Assembly: GCA_964645405.1 (NCBI GenBank)
Contig: CAZYCA010000035.1
Span: 1 to 64,000 of the forward strand
Origin: JAMWDF01 sp964645405
GTDB lineage: Bacteria; Ratteibacteria; UBA8468; B48-G9; DSTR01
Direction of reading: 5' to 3'
Length of the DNA: 64,000 bases
Shown here piece after piece: positions 45,801 through 53,200 of the stretch. Under the pieces are notes generated by a model. It did not search any database, was not told the origin of the DNA, and worked only from the letters and a program-made list of their open reading frames with translations. A program made the position numbers and the translations under genes. How positions within the stretch are numbered: the stretch's first letter is position 1; each line of letters opens with the position of its first letter.

Positions 45801-46025
45801 ACAGTGGCACCGGCCGACACACCCTTTCTGTCCGAGGTGGACATCTTTAATTTTCCTTCTCTGAATTTCCTCGGCGATGGTTTTCCAGACAATCTTTGAG
45901 CCAGCAGCAATTTCGCAGGTGGACATGCCAATGTTGATTCTGGTCGTGGCTGTCCACTTGGCGAGATTCTCATGAATAGCTTTTTGCCTTGCTTTCTTCA
46001 GCTTCTCCAGAGGGTTACTTTCCAT
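42834..46025 (-). CDS. hydB: HydB-type NuoF-GltD fusion flavoprotein of the [FeFe]-hydrogenase
   Basis: 1063 residues, AAGGGAGA before the ATG. Order: thioredoxin-like [2Fe-2S] domain (C37, C69, C73, C75), NuoF core with SGLRGRGGGGFPTGLKW (about 192-208) and NADEGDPGAFMDR for FMN and NADH, SLBB, [4Fe-4S] site C485, C488, C491, C531, then a GltD-type [4Fe-4S] domain (C574, C578, C613, C617, C621, C625) and FAD/NAD(P) module (VAVVGSGPAGLACA at about 666-679, VAVIGGGNAAMDVA later, YRRS). It is a paralog of the flavoprotein in the formate dehydrogenase complex with the same fusion. Canonical HydB lacks the GltD part. Such fusions recall NfnB and the Sporomusa-type Nfn, so NADPH exchange is plausible. 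Confidence 0.93.
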   Translation of the reverse strand: MESNPLEKLKKARQKAIHENLAKWTATTRINIGMSTCEIAAGSKIVWKTIAEEIQRRKIKDVHLGQKGCVGRCHCEPTVEVFQFGQPPFKYENVDVRKAKEIVYKHLVRKTLPVRKTDLSHSVSTQALTDKSRFIFGDIPYFARQKRIALRNCGVIDPESIDDYLAIRGYEALARVLTEYTPSRVIEEVTKSGLRGRGGGGFPTGLKWRFVAEQPGNEKYVICNADEGDPGAFMDRGIIEGDPFSVLEAMAICGFAVGAHQGIVYIRAEYPLAVARLRKAIDRACHLNLLGKNILGTDFTFNVEIVLGAGAFVCGEETALIHSIEGSRGMPRLRPPYPSVKGLWGKPTVINNVETWANIPVIILDGWESFAAVGTEKSKGTKVFALAGKVVNTGLVEVPLGMSLGEVIFDIGGGIKNGKKFKAAQTGGPSGGCLPVKFLNTPVDYESLTQAGSIMGSGGLIVMDEDDCMVDVAKFFLEFTQDESCGKCIPCREGTKRMLEILERITRGQGKEGDLEKLERLAQTIKKTALCGLGQTAPNPVLSTLRYFRNEYESHIRQRRCPAAVCAELFVSPCQHSCPVQIDIPVFIGQIKHGQTQEALKTILKRNVLPSVCGRVCHHPCQSHCRRAKVDQSVSIMLLKRFAADYDKFSKVTFDLEKISIRPEKVAVVGSGPAGLACACWLARFGYQVTILEAEKNLGGMLRLGIPEYRLPRNILKRDINRIKKTGVKVKTGVRVGKDITMEDLRKQGFKAFFLAIGAWKETSLMIPGTELTGVLGSLEFLKAYNTGQLKKIKGIWTFTSPEGKVSLTDRRVAVIGGGNAAMDVARTCLRLGAREVHVIYRRSREAMPAIFEEVQEAEAEGVQFHFLLIPHIIKGENGSVSSLECCSTRPGEFDESGRRKAVPTEEKVVFPVEVIITAIGARPEIPEGLKEFTLTPWGTIKVDPVTLATNVPDVFAGGDFVTGGGTVLDSMAQGEQAAISIDRYLRGENLSENRFVYSGTRQKVTATDIPSDMTPKGTVPARKLPLKQRLAGFREVELGYDRKQAVEEASRCLRCDRKENHE

Positions 46026-47889
46026 CTATTTCTCCCTTGTTAAGCGTGAAACAAAAGGCATTACCGCATTCTGCAGGTTCTACCCAGATGCGGCCGCCAT
46101 GTTTTTCTATGATTTCTTTGGTAATAAAAAGCCCCAGTCCTGTTCCTTTCACCCTGGTAGTTTCTGGTAACCGGCTGAACCTCTTGAAAAGGAGGCTTTG
46201 TTGTTCCGGAGTAAGTGGCTGACCATCATTGTAAACCTGGCAGTGAATGAAACTCTCTTCTGTTCTGCAGGAAAGACGGACAACTCCTTCCTCTTTTCCA
46301 TACTTAACAGCATTGGAAATCAGATTGTTGAAGACAATCTGCAACAGACTCCTGTCTCCTTTAAGAATTATTCCTGCCGGGATTTGTTGCTGCAGTTTCA
46401 TCTTCTTTTCTTGCAGCGGTTTTTCAAAAGTAATCAAACACGGTTTAACCACATCCTCCAGAAGGTCCAGCTGCTGGATAGCTAACTTCAATTCTCCTTT
46501 CTCGATACGGGAAAGATCTAAGTAGTTTTTCACCATCATTTCAAAATGGTCCAGACTTTTAGCCGCAGCATTCAGCGCCTTTTTCTGAGCCTCGTTAAGC
46601 GGACCAAGATAACCGTCTTTTAAGGCATAAATGTTCATCATGATAGAACCCAGAACTCCTTTCAATTCATGCGAGACAAAGCCAACCATGTTGAGATAAT
46701 TTTTGTTGGCGGTCTGCAGTTTCTGGTTAAGATTGAGAAGTTTTTCCCTTTCTTTTTGTAGTTCCTTAGCCATCATATTGAAGGTATTCAGCATAATGTT
46801 GAGTTCATTAACCGAGGTTGAGGTCTCTACCGGGACATCCCAGTTACCTTTAGCCAGGGACTGAGCAGCAGCTGTAACCTGACGGACCGGTGTGGTGATA
46901 CCACTGGCTATCCGGTAAGAAAGAGCCAGGCATGCCAGAATGACAGCGACAAGCAGAAGTCCCAGATTTAGATACATCTGGTCTCTAATCTGCAGGAAAG
47001 GTGCCTCCAGAATTCCCACATAGAGAATTCCGACAATTCTGCCATCCCTGGTGCGGAGAGGGTCGTAGGCAGTGAGATACCAGTCGTTGACCACAAAGGC
47101 TCTGTCGTTCCAGGAAAGACCCTGCCCGTAAACCTTATCGGAGACGGCGCGGGAAAGAAGGGTGCCCACAGCGCGCTGCCCATCTTCAGTCCGCACAGTT
47201 GTGGCAATCCGGCGGTCACCGAGGAAGATGGTGACCGTACCGGTGGGTTTCCCTTTCCAGGTACTCTTCTCAAAAATAATATTCTGGATCCTATCCACGA
47301 GTGTGAAGTTATAGTTAAGAATCTTGCCTACCCGGAGTTTTCCTTTCACCTTTCCCTCTTTGTCCCTGCTGGGGGTGGATGCTTCCATTACCAGGGCTTT
47401 CCGCAGTTCACCCAGATTTGTAGGTCTGGCCATGGGCGTCGGTTTATCCTTAATGATTGCTCTTTCTGCCAGCTCCGGACAGATACGTTTAAGTTCTTCA
47501 TAGGTAAGCACTCTTGTTTCCGTTACGATACCGTCTGGTAATTCTGTTGTTTCCGCATAATCAATATATACGTAATCAAGCTCGTACCTTTTTTTCATTT
47601 CTGTAATTCGGGGAATACTTTCTATTGTTCTAATCGCATGGAAACGGGAGAGAAAATCAGCAATTAAACCGAGTTGTTGCAGCTGGTTGTTGTATTCACT
47701 CCAGGCAGCCTTCAGAGCTCTGGCTACTTCTCTCTGGGTTCTCCCGATAATATTTTGAGCAATAAAATAACGACCATAAATGAAGATAACCAGACCCATA
47801 AACAAGATAATCAGCGCAAATCCTGAGAAGATGCGCAGACGTAACGGTAGATGAATCTTCAGTCTAACGATTTTCTTCTTTTCCTTCAT
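46015..47889 (-). CDS. Membrane sensor histidine kinase with Cache-like domain, encoded in the [FeFe]-hydrogenase operon
   Basis: 624 residues. Helix 1 (about 18-40), an extracytoplasmic sensor of about 285 residues with a Cache-like end (WYLTAYDPLRTRDGRIVGILYVGI), helix 2 (about 322-342), HAMP (ITTPVRQVTAAAQSLAKGNW), coiled coil, HisKA with FVSHELKGVLGSIM, then the ATPase domain (NNLISNAVKYG, GTGLGLFITKEIIEKHGGRI). The His box reads SHELKGVLG, off the common SHELRTPL. It overlaps rex by 26 bases and hydB by 11, so it is built with the hydrogenase. The ligand is unknown; the two receivers at the operon end are likely partners. Confidence 0.93.
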   Translation of the reverse strand: MKEKKKIVRLKIHLPLRLRIFSGFALIILFMGLVIFIYGRYFIAQNIIGRTQREVARALKAAWSEYNNQLQQLGLIADFLSRFHAIRTIESIPRITEMKKRYELDYVYIDYAETTELPDGIVTETRVLTYEELKRICPELAERAIIKDKPTPMARPTNLGELRKALVMEASTPSRDKEGKVKGKLRVGKILNYNFTLVDRIQNIIFEKSTWKGKPTGTVTIFLGDRRIATTVRTEDGQRAVGTLLSRAVSDKVYGQGLSWNDRAFVVNDWYLTAYDPLRTRDGRIVGILYVGILEAPFLQIRDQMYLNLGLLLVAVILACLALSYRIASGITTPVRQVTAAAQSLAKGNWDVPVETSTSVNELNIMLNTFNMMAKELQKEREKLLNLNQKLQTANKNYLNMVGFVSHELKGVLGSIMMNIYALKDGYLGPLNEAQKKALNAAAKSLDHFEMMVKNYLDLSRIEKGELKLAIQQLDLLEDVVKPCLITFEKPLQEKKMKLQQQIPAGIILKGDRSLLQIVFNNLISNAVKYGKEEGVVRLSCRTEESFIHCQVYNDGQPLTPEQQSLLFKRFSRLPETTRVKGTGLGLFITKEIIEKHGGRIWVEPAECGNAFCFTLNKGEIDGK

Positions 47890-48493
47890 TGACGTAGTAA
47901 AGAAGATGTTCCAGTTCTATAGCCAGGTTTATATTGCTGACAATGACACGCTCCGGTAGTTTCAGCGTCACCGGAGAAAAATTGAGGATTCCGCGGATGC
48001 CAGCTGCTACCAGGCGTTCGGCTACATCCTGGGCTACTGAGGCTGGTACTGTCAGAATGGCAACCCGAACCACTTCTTGGCGGATAAAATGGAAAAGGTC
48101 ATCCAGCGGATAAACAGGTATTTCACCCTTTTTCCCTATTTTCGCCGGGTCAGCGTCAAAGGCAGCAACAATCTGGATACCTTCCTTTTCAAATCCTCTG
48201 TATTTAAGTAAAGCACTACCCAGCTGGCCGGCTCCTACCAGGACAACTTTTTCTGTTTTATCTTTTCTAAGAATCCGGTTAATTTTTTCCAGAAGCTCAC
48301 TGATAAGGTAACCGCCCTTTCGTCTGCCTGAAAGACCAAAAAAGGAAAAATCTTTTCTCACCTGAGCCGGCGAAACACCAGCGGCCTGCCCCAGGTTTTT
48401 GGAAAAGACCCTGGTGTAACCCAGTTCCTGAAACTGGTACAGGCACCTGCGGTAATGAGATAACCTCAAAACTGCATTCTTATAACCGATCAT
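47864..48493 (-). CDS. rex: Rex, redox-sensing transcriptional repressor
   Basis: 209 residues from the ATG at 48493 (MIGYKNAVLRLSHYRRCL), the canonical Rex length. Rex binds DNA when NADH/NAD+ is low and lets go when NADH binds. The winged-helix part has KNLGQAAGVSPAQVRKDFSFFG, and the Rossmann part VVLVGAGQLGSALLKYRGF; the swapped C-terminal helix reads ELEHLLYYVNEG. No ribosome site is seen: a -10 (TACAAT) ends six bases before the ATG, so the message may be leaderless. A Rex-like operator covers this promoter, indicating autoregulation and control of the downstream hydrogenase genes. Confidence 0.95.
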   Translation of the reverse strand: MIGYKNAVLRLSHYRRCLYQFQELGYTRVFSKNLGQAAGVSPAQVRKDFSFFGLSGRRKGGYLISELLEKINRILRKDKTEKVVLVGAGQLGSALLKYRGFEKEGIQIVAAFDADPAKIGKKGEIPVYPLDDLFHFIRQEVVRVAILTVPASVAQDVAERLVAAGIRGILNFSPVTLKLPERVIVSNINLAIELEHLLYYVNEGKEENR

Positions 48494-48499
48494 GGCTAT

Positions 48500-48527
48500 A
48501 TTGTACCTTATTTCACAAAAAACGCAA
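48500..48527 (-). promoter_or_regulatory. rex-hyd promoter with overlapping Rex-type operator
   Basis: Minus strand: TTGCGT (48527-48522), 16 bases, TACAAT (48505-48500), then six bases to the rex ATG. Within it, TTGTGAAATAAGGTACAA (48518-48501) has the 18-base layout of Rex sites (TTGTGAA-N4-TTCACAA): a perfect left half and an ACAA right end. A repressor there would block the -10 directly. Confidence 0.6.
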
Positions 48528-48701
48528 ATATTCAATCATACAGAAGATGGTCTGTCAAATCCCGGTTATCTTCCAAATTATGTAATGCTGGCAAAATATC
48601 AGCTAAACCTGTTCAGGCTGCCACGTTTTAACTAAATTGAAATGTTGAGGAAAAAATCACAAAAAATGGAGGGGAGAGAAAAAAAGACAGCCTGCTGTGC
48701 T
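48528..48701. other. Intergenic stretch between divergent rex and kinase promoters
   Basis: I see no further gene, repeat or RNA in this stretch. The A- and T-rich sequence includes ATTATGTAATG-like text but no clear operator. Confidence 0.4.
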
Positions 48702-48730
48702 TTGACAGAGAAGCTGAAAAATGCTATACT
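48702..48730 (+). promoter_or_regulatory. Strong sigma70-type promoter for the kinase-PilZ gene
   Basis: TTGACA (48702-48707), exactly 17 bases, TATACT (48725-48730). RNA start near 48737 leaves a leader of about 28 bases with GAAGGGAG before the ATG at 48765. It is the best consensus match in the window. Confidence 0.7.
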
Positions 48731-48764
48731 TTTGCACATTCTAAGTTTCTGAAGGGAGACAGCT

Positions 48765-50231
48765 ATGGAGAAACTGCGTTCTGGTTCAGTGGTGGAAGGA
48801 TATGTTCTTACGGAAATGATTGGCGCTGGAGGTTTCGCCACAGTTTATAAAGCTCAGGCTGTATCCGGTTCTGGAGCCTATGGTCCGGTGGTGGCTGTTA
48901 AAATTCTGCATCCCAGGAGAGCAGAAAGGTCTGAAGTGACCAGGTTCCGGGACGAGGCGAAAACAATTCTGGCTTTACAGCACCAATATATTATCAAGGT
49001 GCACACTTTTAAGGAGTACGACGAAAATTTTCTCATTTTTATGGAGTACGTGGATACAGATTTAAAAAGGTTTGTTTTGAGAAGGCCGTTTAAGCTGGAA
49101 GAAATATTATCTATCCTGAAGAAGGCTGCCCAGGGTTTACAGTATGCGCATAGCCGGGGTGTGGTTCACCGCGATTTCAACCCTACTAATGTTCTGGTTT
49201 CCTGGTCTCTGGAAACTTTGAGGATAACTGATTTTGGGATTGCTGGACGGAGTAATCCGTTGTGGCGGAATCTTTTGCCTGGAACACCAGACCCGAAGTC
49301 CGGAACCAGAGGTTATTTTGCGCCGGAGCAATACAACGGTCATTATGATGAACGTACCGATATTTATGCCTTCGGGAGAACCATTCGTTCTCTCTTTTAT
49401 CATTCCAATTTACCCCTGCCTGCCCGGATGGCTAAAATAGTGGAGATTGCTACGAAAACCGAACCTGAAGAACGTTACCAGAGTATGACTGAACTTTTGT
49501 TTGCGCTGGAGATGTTTGCATCTGAACCAGAACCAGATACCTGGCAGGTGCAGAATGTTCTGGCAACATCCACTTCTTTTTCTCCTCCTAAAAACCACTC
49601 AGTCTCCAGAAGCAATCAGCTGGCAGAACGACTGGCGCAGGGAAGAGATTTTGTTATCAGGCTGGCTAATCAGGAATATAAGGTGGATTTGCTGAGAGCA
49701 GAACTTAGTGGAGAGTTAGTTTTTACTTTAGTTGACAGGAATGAGGTTTTAAGGACGCAGGTGTTACAATCAGCAGGGGAGGTTGTTTTTGAAGAAAACA
49801 GCCACTTGCTGGTTTGCGGGGCAACAATTCGGGTGGCGGACAACCGAACTCTGGTTGCCAGTCATTTCCAGCAACCTGTGGCTGAACGGCGGAAGTCTCA
49901 CCGGGTACATTTTTCTGTTTCCGGTGAAGTTGTTTTGCCTGGTTTCTTCCGGGCAAACAGTGTAAAGGTGACAGTGCTGAATCTCAGCAAAAACGGTGCC
50001 AGGTTGAAAGTCAGCCAGGCTCTGCGGCTGGATAAGGATTATGATTTGCAATTAAATCTGGCAGGAAAAACCTGTCAGGGTAAATTTGTCATCCTGAGTT
50101 CGCAGGAAAAAGATGGGTTTTATTTCTACAGTATCCGCTTCACAGAGATGTCTGAACGTGATGCCAGACGGATAGAGGATTATGTTGAGGAAATATCACG
50201 GGGTGTCAAACCCCAGCGCGAAATCTACTGA
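48765..50231 (+). CDS. Hanks-type Ser/Thr protein kinase fused to a C-terminal PilZ domain
   Basis: 488 residues, no membrane segment. Kinase: glycine loop IGAGGFATV (19-27), Lys46 (AVKIL), Glu64, catalytic loop H135-R-D137-F-N-P-T-N142, DFG 156-158, APE 186-188. The Lys normally two residues after the catalytic Asp in Ser/Thr kinases is Asn139. The kinase ends near 255; a linker and a small beta-rich region of unknown kind follow (about 290-370). PilZ: RRKSHR (R376, R380) and NLSKNG (406-411), the RxxxR and [D/N]xSxxG signature for cyclic di-GMP binding. It predicts kinase activity or localisation set by cyclic di-GMP. The glycosidase gene begins within its end. Confidence 0.9.
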   Translation: MEKLRSGSVVEGYVLTEMIGAGGFATVYKAQAVSGSGAYGPVVAVKILHPRRAERSEVTRFRDEAKTILALQHQYIIKVHTFKEYDENFLIFMEYVDTDLKRFVLRRPFKLEEILSILKKAAQGLQYAHSRGVVHRDFNPTNVLVSWSLETLRITDFGIAGRSNPLWRNLLPGTPDPKSGTRGYFAPEQYNGHYDERTDIYAFGRTIRSLFYHSNLPLPARMAKIVEIATKTEPEERYQSMTELLFALEMFASEPEPDTWQVQNVLATSTSFSPPKNHSVSRSNQLAERLAQGRDFVIRLANQEYKVDLLRAELSGELVFTLVDRNEVLRTQVLQSAGEVVFEENSHLLVCGATIRVADNRTLVASHFQQPVAERRKSHRVHFSVSGEVVLPGFFRANSVKVTVLNLSKNGARLKVSQALRLDKDYDLQLNLAGKTCQGKFVILSSQEKDGFYFYSIRFTEMSERDARRIEDYVEEISRGVKPQREIY

Positions 50232-53200
50232 CTGTTTCCTGTGTAAGAAAATAGCCTCTGGGTTCTGGATAGTTTTTCCCCTGTTTTTCCTGGATATTTT
50301 TTCGCCCCCGGTGTTCTCAGAATCTCCCCTTTACCAGTACTGGCCTTCGCAGGAGCCAGTAAATCTTCTGGTGAATGGAAATTTCAATCGTGCAGTTGGA
50401 GGGTGTCCTTTTGCCTGGAAGCTGGAAGGTAACGGCAATCCTTATCTTTTCAACCGTGGTGCTTATCATGCCGCTGGTGTGCAAGTGACTGACAGTAGTT
50501 CACCAGGAGCCAGACTTGTCTCCCAGACTATTCCTGTTAAGGATGCTTCCGGCAACTGGGTGTTAAGCGGTCTTTTTTCCGGGGGTCCAGGCCAGCAGGA
50601 TGAAGTTGTCCCTGTTGATGAACAAAGAAAAGGTGCCGGTGTCATAGAAGTTCGCTGTTATGATTCTGCGGGGAAAAGATTGCCAGTTGCTACCCGTTTT
50701 ACATTTCAGGGTAGACGTCAGGGAATGCATCGTTACCGGGAGCTAAACGAAGGCAGAATATTCCGCCGTTTTCAACTTCCTCCAGAGACTGCTTCAGTGG
50801 AAGTGGCCTGGGGGCTGGAGAAAGCGGTTGGTCGGGTAACAGCAGATGACCTTATGTTTTACCGGGATACTTATCTACCCCGTACCAGTTTACCTGTAGC
50901 CCGCTACCTTCCTCATCATTCAGGCAAATGGATAAACTGTGATTCTTCTGAATCAATCCTCACTGATGGTGTCAGGGACCCTGGTCCAGAAGGAGATATT
51001 AATCCAGTGCTGGCAGGAGTAGAAAAATATCCCTTCAATCGGAACTGGCTGCAAAGTTTTCCTTCAGGTGTTACTTTTGATCTGGGGAGTCTTTATGCAG
51101 TTGATGGTCTGGAGATTACCCTGGCAGTTTCAGTACCGGATGTTGTGGATACCAGGGAGGAAAGGTTTGAACCATCCTGTCTTCACCTTTCCTTTTCAGA
51201 AGATGGAGTTTCCTTCGGGCAGGAGATAAACTTGCTTTACCGTCCGGAGTTGATGCAGGCAGAATCTCTCATCACTCTTCCGTACACAGGTTTTAGAAGA
51301 CTGGGCAGGTATATCCGGCTCAGGGATAGTGTTGTTCTCAGTGAAGTTCGTTTTTCCGGGGAGAAATCCAGTGTGCTGGCTGGTTATCGTCCGTTAGTTA
51401 CCCTGGTGAACAGACAGTTGCGATACGGACTGGAGCTGGAACTTGCCGCCTGTGAAGATACATCTTTGTTTTCCCGGATACCAGGGGGAAACATTTATCG
51501 GATTGATACCAGGCGCTCTGCAGAAATTATTCTTTCCTCTCCTCACGGTACAGTTAAAGATACTGTTTATTTTGACGATTTTCAGCCCGGGAAGATAATG
51601 AGACGTGCCTGCCTGCCAGTTTCTTTACTTCCTGTTAAATACGGAGCTGATTTGAAGGTAATTTACCAGGAAAAGGTGGAAGTATGGGATTCTCCCACCA
51701 CGCATTCCCATAAAGAGGAAAGAAGTTTGCCTGTTCTCTCCGTCACCAGGGCATTACCTGATTTACCTGAACTGGAAAAGATAAATCAGCAACTTGATGC
51801 CTGGGGAAAGAGGCTGGTTCAATCCGGCTCTAAGGAAAGAAAATCCCTTGCGGTTTTAGCCAGGGCGCAGCTTGCTCCACAGTTAAAACTTCTGGGTGTA
51901 GAAACCGAGCAGATAAAAGAATTTTTTGCCAGTACTAAAAAACAGGTTACATCTGGACCTTCTCTGCTGCCTGAAAAGGAATTCCTTACACCTGATGGTA
52001 AATACCTGTTTCGTGTGTCCAGGAAAGCACCTGACTGTTTTCTGATACATAAATATGAGGTGGCTACCGGCAGGTTTATTTCTGGTGAAGGTCACCGTGG
52101 TAATTACCTAACCCCTGGAGATGTCCTTTTTCAACAACCGACGTTCTCCATAGAAAAACGCGTTTTAACTGAGCAGGAGACATGGGAGGAAGCGCAGGGA
52201 AAAACATCTGGCTGGGAGAAAGTCAGGAATCTACAGCTGGAGAAAGGTACACGGGCAGTCTACCGCATCTCTTTTGAATTACCAGAAGAAGGAACCTGGA
52301 CTCTTGCTTACAAGACATTACCAGAATTTTTGGAAAGTAAAATGGTTTTCCAGAAGAGGCAGTTACCGGTTTCCTTTAAAGGTGGCCAAAATGTTTTACA
52401 ACTTCCGGATTGCAGAAAGGGAAGGAATGAACTGCTTATCTACAGTGATGCTTCTTCTTTTAAGCCTTCTGCGGAAAGCAAGCCATTTACGACCAGTTTT
52501 CATCACTTTTTCCTGCTGAAAACTTCCCTGCCAGTCATACCTTTCAGCAACAACCAGTGTTTTTACCAGGGCGCAGGAAGGTTTACTATTATCTACGATG
52601 GCCAGCCTGTTACTGTAGAAGTTCCTGAGGCCGGGAAATTTCAGACTGCTGCTATCCAGTTTTCTTCTTTACTGAAACCTACCCGGACTACTGGAATTAT
52701 TACCAGCAGTAAAGAAGGAGAGTATGTTGATAGAAAAAATCAACGTTTCTATGTCTGGGGAGGACACTGGAATCATGTCCCCAGCAAGGAAACGGTTGAT
52801 TTAGCAGTTCGTCTTTTGCCTACCATGGGAGTTAATGGTATCAGACAGATTTATGGCAGTGAAAGCGAAGCTGACCAGGCCACTGGCACATGGAAACCAG
52901 AGGCTTTAGACAACGTTTTTTATCAGGTAGCAAAGTTTGGTGAAGCAGGTATCTACCTGGATATCTGTCTGCACAGTTATGGCTGGTACACAGACCCGGA
53001 CGGTGCATTTTATATGCTGGAAAACGGTCAGCATCCCCGGGGACGACCTGTGAGCCGTTTGTGGAACCCGGACTACCTGAAGGCACAGCAAAATTATGCC
53101 CGGCAACTTTTAGCCACGGTGAATCCTTATACTGGCAGGAAATTAGTGGATGACCCCACCTTAATAGCAGTGGAAATAGCCAATGAAGATTATGGGCTTG

